A DNA stretch of 64,000 bases from NCBI GenBank assembly GCA_006176705.1, contig QRFJ01001929.1:286546-350545 (forward strand), given 5' to 3'. The translations under genes were made by a program, and so were the position numbers. Within the stretch, counting starts at the first letter, position 1. Every line of letters begins with the position of its first letter. This document shows positions 21,059-33,880 of the stretch, in pieces. Below the pieces are notes generated by a model. That model made no database searches. It was given only the letters and a program-made list of their open reading frames with translations, and had not been told where the DNA came from. The DNA is from Cocos nucifera (lineage: Eukaryota > Streptophyta > Magnoliopsida > Arecales > Arecaceae).

Positions 21059-22465
21059 AGATGGTAACTCTCTCCTTTTATTCCCCACAAAAAATGAAAG
21101 GACAAAAAGCCATGTTACGAAGTCCATCCTTCATTCTGCCTCATTCTTCTGAATTTAGGCCATATGACACTTATTGCATGTTCAAACTTAGTTTATGAGT
21201 TTGTCTTGAAATAGTAGATTTCTCTCTCTTCCCCTTCTGTTTCTCATGAGTTAAAATGGGGATAAAGGTGGGAACACTTGTTTGGTGGTCCAGTGGGCAA
21301 ATTAGTTTTCCTAAGTTTCTAAAGAACATGCTTTTGGAACAGTGGCAAAGTAAAGGTTTCAAAGAAGTATCTCAATTGGGTAGTGGGCATTTTGTTTGAG
21401 ATGTCAAATAGCGATGGAACAGGTACTTTGAAGATGCAGTCATGTATGTTATCTAAATGGTTATGGATGATAATGGTGATTGCGGGAACTATGGAATGAT
21501 GTGTCAGAGAGTTATTATTGAAGTAGAAAAGTGTGAATTGCTCATGCTTTTAATTCTACTACTACTTTTGGGGAAGACAGATTGTTGAGTGAGAAGTTTG
21601 TAGCAGGATGTGGCAGTGATGTTAGGTTCTAAAGAATACATCATATAGAGGCAACAACATAAACTTCAGAGTTCCATATGATTTTCATGTGGTGATGAAT
21701 CTGAATGCAGTTGTGCAACATGTATGGAGCATCCTTCTTTTGAAGTCGAGGTTGTGATACTGAAGTCTTGTGGTGGATGCTACCAGCTTTCTCTGTGAGT
21801 TCTTAGGACCAGTGATTCTTTAAGTGTTTGTTGTAGTCTTGTAGATATGACATAACAATGCAGAATCCCCTTTTTCTGCAAAAAAGTTTGAGGCCTTCTG
21901 GCTTTTGTATGGGTGATGAAGCTAGAGCATATATCTTCGCAAAATCTTGAAAGGGAATGGTGTATTGTGATTAGACGTGTATCCTTCTAATGTAGAGATG
22001 ATATTTTATCACACTGCTGCACTTTTTTTTTTTATTTTCCTAGACCTCATCATGTAAATTCCTTGATATGGTTGATCTTGTAATATCACCATTTGACATC
22101 TAAAGGGTCGACTCCTAGCATGTCACCTTCTCCTGGAAGGAAAGAAAGGAAGCTTTAGGGCATCATGGCTCACCTTATCTGGTGGGAGATTAAGACAGAT
22201 AGAAGTATCAAGGAACAAGGAAACAAATGCTGTAATGCAGCACTTATTGAAGATCAGCTGCTAAGGTGTAAGGGAGAAAACAACAGCTACAAGAACCAGT
22301 CCTGAAAGCCCGTAGTTGCTGTTCTAGTCAGCTGAGGTTGGGATCACAAATGAGAGCAGTTATCGAGATATTTTAGGGCCTTACCCAGCTGTGAGGAACA
22401 TCAGTGAAGTAAGGTGCAGCTGGACTTTCATCCAACAACCAGACCTATCACTAATTGATCATCCT
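21059..22465. other. AT-rich intergenic DNA
   Basis: No gene, RNA or repeat recognised. Confidence 0.4.
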
Positions 22466-23190
22466 TTTATTTTATTTTATTTTTAAGTATGTAGTTTTCT
22501 GATCAGATTTAAAGTTTAGGAACCATTACTGCAGTACTACAGCGTGAACAGTAATTAGTAGTTTTTGGTTGAGTTGGGAGTCCTGGTTGGCATTCGGTTG
22601 GTCAGTCAAAGAATTTTGATAGATTTTGTTTGCTAATGTGATTGAGTCTTTAGATATTTTGAAAAAAAAACCCGCTTCTTGGAGCCTGGTTTGGCTGCCT
22701 CTTACCTCCTTTCTTTCTCTCAAGTTATTTATTCTTCAAATTTCTCTCCTGTTCTTTTTCTTTCTTCATATCTCAATCTGTCTTGCATCTCTCTTTCTTA
22801 TCTTATTATTCCGTGCTGTCAATCGATCCTTTTATTTTATTTATAAGTATGTAGTTTTCTGATCAGATTTAAGGTTAAGTAGGAACCATTACTGTTCATG
22901 CAGCACTGTAGCATGAACAATAATTGGTAGTGTTTGGTTGAGTTGGGAGTCCTAGTTAGTATTCGGTTGGTCAGTCAAAGAATTTTGATAGATTTTGTTT
23001 GCTAACGTGATGGAGTCTTTATATATTTTGAAGAAAAAAGAGCTTCTTGGACTCTGGTTTGGTTGCCTCTTACCTCCTTTCTCTTAAGTTAGTCATTCTT
23101 TCATTTCTCTCTTGTTCTTTTTCTTTCTTCATATCTAAATCTGTCTTGCATTTCTCTTTCTTATCTCATTATTTTATGCTGTCAATTGAT
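22466..23190. repeat. Tandem duplication of a ~361-bp unit
   Basis: Two diverged copies, about 22466-22825 and 22826-23190. Gtagttttctgatcagattt starts 360 bp apart, and each copy ends with a pyrimidine-rich run and tgctgtcaat. The second copy has a near-perfect hairpin with 14-bp arms (22888-22901 and 22911-22924, one mismatch). In the first copy the hairpin's left arm is partly deleted. Confidence 0.8.
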
Positions 23191-23246
23191 CCTATTGCTG
23201 CTATTATTTGATAGACAATTATGGATATAGATTTTAACCAGTTAAG

Positions 23247-24161
23247 TGTTGAGAAAAACGTCTTGAATTCTTCTAAGCTCACAATGTAGTTCAGAATGAC
23301 GAACGGAGTCTAATGAGCCTTAGAACACCTCAATTGGAGTCCAGATGGTGAAAATATATGCGAAAAAGCATGCAAGACCATTGAAGCGGGACTCATGGGC
23401 TAGCATGGGCCAGCGGGCCATCAGGCCTGATGTGCCGTGCGGGCCAACCGGGCCTTGCATGCGAGCATGGCACGTGCAAGCCTGCCGCGGACGTGGCCCT
23501 GCAGGCACGTGTGCTGTCCATGCAGCACTTTTTTCTGGGGCATGGTCTACTGTGGACCAGCGCATGTGGACCCTTAAGAGGTCTATAAGTATTTTATCGC
23601 GGTCTATGTGGGCAGAGATGTGGATGATTGCATGATCTAATGGCCACAGGAGAGGCATGCAGTCGTGATCTGACATGACTGGGGATGTTTTTGACTAGTG
23701 GATCGAACTGTGGATTTCCGATCTGGGATCGGACTGATGCCTTTAAAAGGCTTGGAGCAATCCGTGAATCTATGAATGGCTTGGCAGTGGCTTGGACAGG
23801 ATCTGAAAATATGATAGAAAGCAAATCAAGAGGTACCAACGGATAGCAGGAGTAGGGGCTTCGAGCAGACAACTAGATAGCAGACTGTAGTCGTATTTCA
23901 GAAGGGATCTCTAAGAGAGAGTTTGGTTAAGGAGTAACTTCTTATTGAGAGGATTGTATACGTAAGTTGAGAAGTGGATAATTTCTCTTGTATCTCTTTC
24001 TTTTTCATAATGAAATTTTGCATGCCCCATGGAGATGGGCCTTTGGGCTAATCCACATACTTGGTTGTGTTCTTCTTTTATTTTCTTTTTTTTCTTTACC
24101 ATAATATCCTGGTACGAGATCCTTAATAAGTGGTATCAGAGTATGTTGAAATATCCCAATA
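23247..24161 (+). repeat. 5' LTR of the gag-only copia element
   Basis: Begins tgttgagaaaaacgtcttga and contains a GC-rich block at about 23390-23530. A TATA-like tttaaaagg lies near 23741. A tRNA-Met-type motif, tggtatcagag, is inside the LTR end at 24131. Confidence 0.8.
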
Positions 24162-24163
24162 GA

Positions 24164-24177
24164 TTAGTATCAGAGTC
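24164..24177 (+). promoter_or_regulatory. Primer-binding site, initiator-Met tRNA type
   Basis: Ttagtatcagagtc immediately follows the LTR and is two changes away from the common copia primer site tggtatcagagc. Confidence 0.55.
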
Positions 24178-24255
24178 AAACAGTATCAAAGCATAGATTG
24201 CAGTAGTGGTGATAGAGATTGAAGAATATGGAGAAGATAAGTGCAATATATCAAG

Positions 24256-24720
24256 GTGGAGATCAATAAGTTTGATGGAAAAGATAATTTTTTCTTATAG
24301 TAAGCAAGGGTAAAGGATGTTCTCATCTAACATGGGTTAATCGAATGCTCTCTTGTATGACAAGATGCTAGCCACCATGGAGGTGAAGGATTAAAAGTGG
24401 ATCCAATGCAAGCGGTCAGCACGATCTGCTTGTACCTAGCGGATGATGTCGTGATCCATGTATTTGGTGAGACTTTTCTGATGGTATTGTGGTCAAAGCT
24501 TGAGGAGTTGTACATGGCAAAGTCTCTCACCAACATACTATTTCTTTGGAGGTAGTTCTTACCAGCTATGGATGAACGAAGGTCAGAGCATGCAAGAGCA
24601 TCTTATCCAACTTTTAGAAGATCCTCACTGACCTTCCTTAGCATTGGCGAAAAAAGTTGAAGGAAGAAGATCAGGAACATTGATTCTTGCTATCATCACT
24701 TTCATCCCTCTTTCGAGTCT
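24256..24720 (+). pseudogene. Copia gag relic
   Basis: The frame from 24256 starts VEINKFDGKDNFFL, the usual N-terminal start of copia gag (KFDG), and is cut at once by TAG TAA at about 24298. After frameshifts, further gag-like motifs follow (LADDVVIHVFGETF, LWSKLEELYMAKSLTN) up to about 24560. The zinc knuckle is not seen. It is non-functional. Confidence 0.65.
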
Positions 24721-25768
24721 TTGATGAACTGCTTTTTTTATAGGATAAGAGCACTATCAAGATGGAATAAGGTGACTTCTATACTACTCTAGAATGAGGT
24801 TCTCAAGTAGAAGAATCGAGCCTTCGAGCTTCAGATGATAACTCGACACTGATAGGTGAACTGGAAGATGATGGCAGGTAGAAGATTGGAGCGGTAAGGA
24901 GATCGTGAGGTGGGTGATCCAAGTCTAAGACGAAGGGATCAGAGCAAGATTAGATGCTACCAGGTGCGACGAGTTAGGGGCATCGAGTCAAGAATTACTC
25001 ACAACTCAAAGATCGGAATATATGTCACTATGGCGATGGCCAGTAGCGATACAGAAGACTAGTGGTGATGTTCTTCTTGGTTACTGAATGAAGGTATCTA
25101 CTTTTTTCTCTCAGTAGGATTATAGGATTCTACTTGTTTCGTATTATGTATGTTATAGAGAGGAAGCTGTTTGACTTTCCTAGAGACCAGTGAGGGCACT
25201 ATGTTCCTTGCCAGATGGATCTAGCTGTGAGATCAAGGGCAACGAGACAGGTCAGCATGAAGCTCCATGATGGAAATAGTGAAGAAGCTGTGAATGAGAT
25301 TCGAATACATACCCAATTTTAAGAAGAATCTAATCTCACTGAAGTAGACTGGATTTGAACTGGCTTCAGAATGGAAAAACTGATGGAGAAATCCTAAAGG
25401 TCATGTGCGACAGGTAGTAGATTGATATTAAGAGGAAGAAAGTATAGGATGGACACTTATCCTCATAATAGGGAGCTCAGTGCGAAGATGGAACTCCAGG
25501 TGGAGATGGATTGGGCATGAGATGAGAGACTCAGGAAGGACGACATGTGATACGTCTCAAGATGAAGTTTCTATTGCCATATGGAGGTTACTCCCGAGCA
25601 TGATCTCAGGATCAGGAGGATCACAGTAGTCGACGGAGGTGGAATCGAGTGGTCTGGCTCGACTCTCATGTTTGTCCATCCATGATTAGCAGACGATTGC
25701 CCTAGGACAGGGGGCGCTAGACGAACTCTCGGATAGATGAAGACCGAATATCGAGTCGAGATGTAGAT

Positions 25769-26649
25769 TATTGAGAAAAACGTCTTGAATTCTCCCACAT
25801 TAAGCCTATAGTGAGGTTCAGAACGACGAACAGAGTCCAACGAGCCCAAGAACATTCTAATCAAAGTCTAGATGGTAAAAATACATGTGAAGAAGCATGT
25901 AGGGCCAATGAAGTGGGACCCACAGGCTAGCGCGGGCTAGCAGGCCGCCAGGCCTGACGCGCCGCACTGGCTAGCCGGGCCTTGCGCGTGGGCCTACTGT
26001 GGACGCGGCCTCGTGGGCACGCGCACTGTCCATACGGTGCTCTTTTTCTGGGGTGTGGTCTACCGTGGAGTAGCGCCAGTGGATCCTTAAGAGGTCTATA
26101 GGTATTTTATCGCGGTCTACGCGGGCAGAGACGTGGTGATTGCATAATCGAGCGATCAGGAGAGATGCGGTTGCATTCTGATGACTAGGGGTGCTATTTT
26201 GACAATGAATCGGATTGGATTCCGATTTGGACATGGACAGAGGCCTTTAAAAGGCCTACAGCAATTCGTGAACTCTTAAAGTGGCTTGGCAGTGGCTTAG
26301 ATAGGATCTGAAACGTGACAGAGAGCAGATTAGAGAGCGCCGGTGGATAGCAGGAGTAGGGGCTTTGGGCAGATAGTTAGACAGCAAATTGCGGTCATTT
26401 TAGGTGGTCTTCAAGAGAGAGTTTGGTAAGGATAACTTTTTGTTGAGAGGATTGTATACGTGAGTTGATAGTGGATAATCTTCTCTTATATCTCTTTTTC
26501 ATAGTGAAGTTTTGCATGCCCTGTAAAGACGAGTCTTTGGACTGATCTACGTACTTAATTATATATTTTTTTTATTTTATTTTTTTTTCTATAAATATAT
26601 TGGTACGAGATCCTCATCAAGTAGTATCGGAGCGAGCAAATACCCAACA
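25769..26649 (+). repeat. 3' LTR of the gag-only copia element
   Basis: Aligned to 23247-24161 with many substitutions. The first bases are ta instead of TG, and the last are cccaaca. Confidence 0.8.
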
Positions 26650-26654
26650 TTAAG

Positions 26655-29038
26655 TTGCTTTACTCTTATCCACAAGATATGTGCATAGACAACATAGAAT
26701 GCCAAGAATTTGGACTTTTCAGTAGTTATCTTTTTTTTTTTTTTTTTTTCTTTTATAACTCCATCATTCTTCTCTGGTGCATCTGCAATTAAACCTTAAG
26801 ACCTAATCTTTTGTGTCCTTGGTCCAATTTTTCATCCAAAAAGAGAGAGAGAGAGAGAGTCTTTGGTCCAATAAAATCTGTGATCCTGTACTGAATTCTG
26901 CCAACCATTTCTCTTTTCTCTGAAAATTATACTTCAGATTGACATCGAAACATTTTGGATTGCCACAGAATTTTCGCTTTTGGGTTTCTAGGGTCTATTG
27001 GAATCCTTAATCAATGCATGTTTAAAGCAGCTTTTGTCAGCCAGAAAATCATCAATTTACATTTTTCTGTCCTGTTATCTGCGGCTAGACAGCAAACAGA
27101 AACCTGAGCCTCAAGCCTATGAATATAGAATTTTAGGTCCTCACATTGCAGGCCATCACTATTTGGTCCTGCATCATGCTGATTGAGTCTGAATGGAATT
27201 CTATTTGTTAGCATTGCTTGGAGGTGTCACTTGTCTTCTTATGAGCTTATGATTTGTTATAGTGTTATTTTCTTCTCCCTCTTCTTCCAATTCCTTCGCT
27301 GCTGTGCTCCTCCATCATCTTGGTAACCAGAGTTGGGCTGATCCTCCAAACCTCCTTTTCTCATTTCCTAATTGGCTCTGCTATATGGATCGTGAGAGAA
27401 GGGGATAGCATGCATCATTTATAGGAAGATGAGCCTAAAATTCTCTGAGATCAAAATGCCTCTGTGGCAATATTATGATGGCAATCGATATTTCAACACA
27501 AGTTAGATATTTTATTTCTTTCATTCATGTTTAACCAAGCATATTCTGGAGCTGTTCAGTTGGAGATTAGAAATGGAGAAAGTGAACAAAGTGGATGAAG
27601 GATTGAAGCATTGTCTGGCTTATGGTGTGTGATATTTGTATTCTCTTTTCCATATGCTGAAAAGTATAAAGAATTATCCAATGGTATTTTGCATTTCATT
27701 GCAGGATAGTAGGGGCCGCAAGAAAACTTTGCAAATAAATTAGTTATCCCTCACCCAGGATATATAATAATTTTTCCAGCTTGGTGCATAACAACAAGAT
27801 ACTTTCTATTGACACATTTTGAGGGCTGACTTACATGTCTGCATCCCATTATTGTATGGTGATAAGTCTTATACACATGGGTCTGTATGGGTTGTAAGAA
27901 TAATATTAATTAAAAATTTTGTTAATACAGTGAAGTGAATGCAACGATAAGTCATCCTGATGCTTTTAGCTTATATGATCATAATATGTGCTTGGACTTG
28001 TAGAAAGGTTGAAGCTTGTGGCAATATGTGGCATCAGTAACATGAGTACTTTGATGGGTCTTGTGGTGGTTTCCATTTTGTCAATATTTTGATGTGAAAT
28101 TGGTGAGATCACATTTAGGCATCTCGTCCAAGAGAAATTTAAGCGGCAACTATTTTTTAGGAGAATGTTTGATGAGGTCTTGTTTTTAGTACTCTAGCAA
28201 AAATGTGGTATCAGTTTATAAGTTCTTTTGATGCTCTTGTGGTGGTTTCCAATATATTTAAAATTGGATATGGTGCTAGCTAGAATCACATTCAAATATT
28301 TGGTCTAGGATGGGGGTGAAGAATGAGTCGAGTAGCTTGCTGGATTGCTGGAGCTCGGCTTTGATTCCTAGCGGTTAACTTGAACTATTGAAGCTCGAAG
28401 TAGCTCAAATAATTTGTCACATTAAGCTCAAGACTTGCAAGCTTAGTCGAATAAATAAGTAAATAAATAAATATATATAATTTATAATATATATGATTAA
28501 TTTAATATTTTAAAATATTTTATTTATATTTTGTTTTAATTTTATTTTTTTAGTTATCAAGCTTGAATATTGTTTGGTTGATATTTTTATTGAGTCTAGT
28601 CGATCTCAAGTATTACCTTTTTTTTTTTTTTTTTGATCGAATCAAGTTCGAGCTTGAATGTTAAGATCCGATTGGCTTTGAATCGAGTTTCGAATCTAAG
28701 TATTTTAAAGTTGAAAACGAGTCTTTTTTTACTTGACCCTGCTTGTTTTGATTGCACCCCTTGGAGTTGTTGGTGCTGATGTGGCTTAGAGGTGGTAAGG
28801 TTACAAAAAGTTGGGAAAATGAAGGAGGTTGGAAATGAGAACATGGTGGGTCCAATGCGGACAGATTTTTATGCATGATGATGAATATGTTGGAAGGTGA
28901 GGAAGGTTGGAAAGCTAATTTGCATTGTGAAGCATGAAAGAGGCTTTGCAAATATAACTATAATCTTGGCAAACTACGGTTGCATGAAGTAGGAGCAAAA
29001 ATGGGAGTAGCTTCAAGTGTGTGAAAGAAAATGGTTAA
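26655..29038. other. AT-rich intergenic DNA
   Basis: No supported gene. It contains a T-run at 26730-26749, (GA)n at 26843-26858 and an AT-rich tract around 28440-28560. Confidence 0.4.
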
Positions 29039-30115
29039 TAGGGGTGGCAATTGGATCGAGTTAGGTATAAATGGATCAAGTCGGATGTAGGTCGACTTAA
29101 AAAAATCTCAATCCAAATCTGACTTATTTATTAAAAAGGTCAAGTTTTAAAATCCGAATCCGAAGTATTTAATTAACAGATTATCCGACCCAACTTATTT
29201 ACAACTCAGTTTATAATTCAATTAAAAAAAGCAAAGACCCATCCATTTACAACCCGTTTATGACCCATTTAAAAAAAAAAGAAAAAAAAGAAGAAAACGA
29301 ACCGTAGATGGGGACTTTGCCAGCCTTTACGCTCTTGGTTGCCTCATCGCCGCTCCATCCTCTCTTGCTCTGGTACTCCCCCTTATCTCTAGCTTGGTCT
29401 GGCAGAACTCCAACTCTTGTCGCTCCGCTTTGGTGCTCCCCCTTGTCTTTAGCTCGATCTCGTGGTCCGCCGTCCCTCGTCGCTTCACTCCGATGCTCTC
29501 TCTTATCTTTGGCCTGATCTAGTATCCTACTATCCCACTCCGATGCTCCTGCTTATTTTCAACTTGGTCCCACCATCCCTCAATGCTCTACTCCAGTGCT
29601 CCCCATCGTCTTCAGCTTGATCCCATCATCCCTCCATTATCCTAACAAAAAGGAAAAGAGATACCAAAATGGGAGAGGTGGGTATTGTGGAGAGGAGAGG
29701 AGGCGAGGCCACGAAGGGAGAATCAAGAGGGAGAATCGGAGTAGAAATGGGTGAAGAGGAAAGTACAATTGATATTTGGACATCGTAAGCGAGAGAAAGA
29801 TATGGGTCATATGGATGATTGGGTGCAAGCTAGGCAAATGAGCGTGATTAAATTTTAAACATGGCGCCCTTTTATATAAAACCAGTAGGATCTTAAAATC
29901 ATTAAATAGGTAGACCCAACTCGACCCAACCCGTATAATAAACGGGTTAGATAGATTAAACAAGTTGAAGATTGAAACCTGAATCCAATCCAAATATTTA
30001 AATAGATTAAATAGATCGATCTGTTTACGATCCAAATCCGTTTAGTCCAAATTCAAATCTGTTTAAGATAGGTCGAATGCAGGTCGGATTGGTGGGTCGA
30101 ATTAATTTTGGGATG
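29039..30115. mobile_element. hAT-like non-autonomous segment (one end recognised)
   Basis: Starts with taggggtggcaa, the classical end of many plant hAT elements. Subterminal runs rich in cgggt/acccg motifs follow (gacccaactcgacccaaccc near 29911). The matching right terminal repeat was not found, so the right border is approximate. No transposase is seen. Confidence 0.4.
29325..29640. repeat. Minisatellite, ~50-65-bp degenerate units
   Basis: About five copies of a pyrimidine-rich unit with a core like ctccgatgctc...tcttatctttagc...tcgat, each ending near a ccgtccctc-type motif. It lies inside the hAT-like segment. Confidence 0.55.
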
Positions 30116-32202
30116 GGCTTAGGACTCCGAAAACCATCCATGTTAGAAGAGAAAAAGAAAGAGAAAAGAAGAAAAGATGAAGAAAAAGAAAAAATAAAAG
30201 AAAAAAAAAGAAAAATGAATAAAAGAAAGAAAGTGAGATGAAAAAGAAAGAAAGAAAAGATAGACAAGAAGGAAGAAATAATAAATCGAGAGAAGAAAGA
30301 AAGAAGGCTGGTGCAATATACTTGTGAACTATTCGATAAAAAAGTAAAGTAAGATAACTTGAAGACAAACAAAAATGTTGACTGTTTGATTGATGAAGGC
30401 CTAATCTCAGAATCACAACTTAATATTCATATTCTTCTCATTAGCCACTAAATAGTTGTCCATCTCTCATACTGAAACTCTCATTCCCGGTTACTCTTAT
30501 TTCATCCACTTTCTCATGATAGTTGCCATAGTCCATTCTGTTGTTTCTCCACTTTTGACTTCTAAGCCTTTCAACAACCATCTCCACAAATCCTGCTCCA
30601 CGCTTCCCCTGTATGAGACCGGTGTGTTAGCACAAAACTTGATCAGCCTTTTAAATTACTACCCAGGCTTTTAGGTAGGTTGTACCCATGTTCAGCCTAT
30701 ACTCATGCCTTCTTTAGGACTTAGCCTGTCCTTAAGTCGTTACTCATCCTAGTTTTATCGGCTTCCCTTAGATGTTGCTCGACCTGTCTAATCTGGTGCC
30801 ATGTTGCAACTTGATTAGCCTAGACTTCATTCTTTTTTTTTTTCCCCCTAATTATCTTGCAACCATCCTGAAGACTGACCATGCGGCATTATCTTAGCTC
30901 TGGCGGGATAATGATACAAGAAGTCCTAATCTAACACTTTGATATAGTTAGCAGTCTGGATGCTCGTCTATTTAAATCATAGCTGAATACGTGGCCAACT
31001 TTTCATTTAGTCCCATATGAACTAGTTAGTGAGAGCTAGATGGATTGTTATAGATAATAAGACTCAAAATTTAATGGGCTAAGCTTTTAAGTTGATTTAT
31101 AATTACTTAACCTATTGTCCAAACATGTCAAAGGACTACTAGGGAGTCCATCTTAGAAATTGTGGCAATCATGAGCCAAGCAAGAGATTCACTCAAGGAC
31201 CAATCAATCTAAGACCATTCACTGCAAGCCTTAGCCCATGCCCCCTGTTTTGATTGTTCAACCCAAAAACAATAGACGGCAGTTTAAGTTAAATGAAAAA
31301 GGTGAAGACTTTCTCTTTAATTAAATCCTCCTTATTATGCGTGAGCCCATGATTAGAGACTAAACTATGATAAGGAAATAGATTCTCTACTTCTGGGGGT
31401 GAAGTGGTCTGAACCCCCAACCATGATAATTTAAGTAGTGTCTGTAGTCATTCATGAGAAATTCTTTCTACACTGCAGCCAATATAGCTCCAAAGATACC
31501 GTCCATGATGATTGGCTCTTGCATGAGATTAGAGAGTGGCACCTGAAAAAAGAAATTTTTTTCACTCCAACCCCGCACGAGAGCCAATTACCGCGGGGTC
31601 CGTGGAGCTACACTCCGAGTTGTAAAAAATATTTCCCATCATCCGTGATTCATGAGATGAGTTGTCTCATATACCTACTGTAAGACCTGTATATGCATCA
31701 TGATGAATTTGAGAGGATCCAAGCTCTGAGAGGGAAAGGGCTTGATCTATTTATCTCTGAATCGTAATCTAGTTAGTATTGTGTTAAATTAGGGAAAAGA
31801 TTAAGGTAAAAACAAAAATTTCCAATCTAATATATATTCATTACATGTATATCATGATAGAGCTCTTGAAATTACAAAGCTAACCGTACGTAAGAAGTTC
31901 CATGGCTTCTTTTTATATGAAAAATAGGTGAGAAAACAGAAGATAGAGTTTCCTCTTTAGAGCCCTAATTTTGATCTCATTCAACCAATCATCTTTTTAA
32001 AGTCCTGATATTGAAATCTATCAGGTGTTTAAAAATCATTGCTACATAAATCATATTACAACGTAGCATATCTCCTGTTTCTATTACCCTCCTGAAAGTC
32101 TGTATTATTGAGACTACACAGTTGCTAACATATATTGCCTGAGTCCTACCTACATAAGCTTTCTTGCAAAATATATATTTCCATTTAACACTCTAAGGGA
32201 TG
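30116..32202. other. AT-rich DNA, low-complexity and unclassified
   Basis: 30135-30305 is an A/G-rich run (aaagaaaaag-type). The rest has no recognisable gene. The protease part of the gypsy relic starts at 32203; no LTR for it was found upstream. Confidence 0.4.
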
Positions 32203-33500
32203 GACTTTCTGGTAGTAAGAGCTCCATCGGCTTACAACGCAATCCTCGGTTGACCTGGCCTAAATGCACTTCGGATAGTAGTATCGACATATTACTTGAA
32301 AATAAAGTTTCTGATAAGTTATGGGATCGAAAAAGTCAGAGGAGATTAAGCCCTAGCAAGGCATTGCTATTCAATTGCCTTACGGAGGGACAAGCGATCA
32401 GATCCTTGTTCGATTCACGGGCTGGATGTCTACGATGATCTAACGGAAGAGCGGGGCGAGCCTATGGAAGATCTTGCTTCTGTCCCATTGAATGATGGAA
32501 ATGCGGAGCATACGGTGGAGATCAGCTCCAACCTAGCAGGGGAAGTACGAGAGCGGCTTGTCGAATTTCTACGAAGGAACGTGGATATTTTTGCTTGGGC
32601 TTCCAACGACATGCCCAAGATAGATGTCGAGGTCATGGAACATTGCCTGGCTATCGATCCTAAACATCGGCTAGTGAAAGAGAAGATACGCAGCGATACT
32701 CCAGAAAGGCAGAGAGCAATTACAGAGAAAGTCGATAAGCTCCTCAAGGCCGAATTCATCTGAGAATTTAATTATCCGAACTGAGTCTCCAATGTCGTGC
32801 TCGTCAAAAAGGCAAACGGCAAGTGGAGAATGTGCATAGATTTTAAAAAGTTGAACAAAATCTATCCAAAAGATAGCTATCCCCTACCTAGGATTGATCA
32901 ACTGATGGATGCCACCTCGGGCGACGAGCTCCTCACCTTCATGGATGCCTTTTTCGGCTATAAACAAATTCAGATGGCACTAGAGGACGAGGAGAAGACT
33001 ACTTTTATTACTGACAGTGGTTTTTACTATTACAGGATTATGCCTTTTAGACTAAAAAATATAAGGGCAACATACCAACGCCTGGTCAACATAATTTTTA
33101 AGGAGCAGATCGACTGCAATATGAAAGTATATGTAGACGACATGCTTGTCAAGAGTCGAGCTTCAATAAATCACATTGCCGACCTTAAAGAGATCTTTAG
33201 CGCCCTCAGGAGATACAAGATGAAGTTGAACTCAATCAAGTGCGCCTTCTGTGTAACCTCGAAAAAGTTCTTAGGATTTATGGTGTCGAAGCACGAAATT
33301 GAAGTAAATCCGGAGAATATTTGGGCCATTCAAGAGATGACTACTCCAAAATCAATCAAAGAAGTTCAGCGCTTGATCAAAAAGGTGGCAGCTTGTGAAC
33401 TGCTTCATCTCGAGGTCGGTCAAACGATGCATGCCCTTCTTTCAGATTTTAAAATAGTCGAAGAACTTCTGTTGGACCACCGAATGTCAACAAGTCTTTA
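32203..33500 (+). pseudogene. Tat-like gypsy protease end and reverse transcriptase
   Basis: One frame from 32203 reads the end of the aspartic protease (APSAYNAILG, then PGLNALR), the linker and the RT. RT landmarks are VVLVKKANGKWRMCIDFKKL at about 32797-32856 and the catalytic YVDD at 33129-33140 (residues YVDDMLVKS), followed by KFLGF. The frame is broken by TGA in the protease (about 32251), TAA (about 32350) and TGA TGA around 32761-32785. Each could come from one C-to-T or G-to-A change. The YVDD is intact, but the protein cannot be made. The frame is lost by about 33460. Confidence 0.85.
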
Positions 33501-33880
33501 AAGAGCTCAAGATCTACCTTTGTTCACCTCCCCTATTAGCAAAGTCCGAATTCGAAGAGAAATTATTTTTGTACCTGGCAGCCTCCTCAGCAGCCCTTGC
33601 GGCAGTCCTAGTCAAAGAGGAGGTGAAAGTACAATGACCAATCTACTACATGAGCTGAAGTCTTGAGGGACGCCGAGATCAGGTATACTAAGTTAGAAAA
33701 ATTAACTAATGCTTTGCTGATTGCAGCCTGGAGGCTTGACCTTATTTTCAAGGGCATACCATAACTCTCCTCACTGATTAACCAATTAAAGCAGTCTTTC
33801 ATCGAACGGATGCCTCCAGAAGAATCGCAAAATGGGCAATCAAGCTTACAGAATTTGACATCAACTACCGACCTCGGACG
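33501..33880 (+). pseudogene. Decayed RNase H and connection region
   Basis: Between the RT and the second RNase H, short gypsy RNase H-like stretches appear in shifting frames, for example FLYLAASSAAL at about 33567 and KLTEFDINYRPR at about 33845. Frameshifts and stops prevent a continuous frame. Confidence 0.55.

Larger units (their letters stand above)
23247..26649 (+). mobile_element. Non-autonomous Ty1/copia element with gag relic only
   Basis: A 3403-bp element with LTRs at 23247-24161 (915 bp) and 25769-26649 (881 bp). The outer ends TGTTGAG and CCCAACA are flanked by perfect target duplications ttaag (23242-23246 and 26650-26654). The inner LTR ends have lost the canonical TG/CA (ta at 25769, aata at 24161). 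The 1607-bp interior holds only a broken gag; protease, integrase, RT and RNase H are absent. The LTRs differ at many sites, so the element is much older than the one at 1312. Confidence 0.85.

Noticed and set aside
24131..24141. Tggtatcagag as the primer site right after the LTR of the 23247 element
   Set aside because: The ttaag duplications and the CCCAACA end of the other LTR place this motif inside the LTR; the primer site is 33 bp further on.
26998..27214. Small open frames near 27000 on both strands
   Set aside because: No domain, no codon bias, no start or splice context to support a gene.
30025..30416. Minus-strand Phe/Ser/Leu-rich open frames
   Set aside because: They are translations of an A/G-rich low-complexity run.
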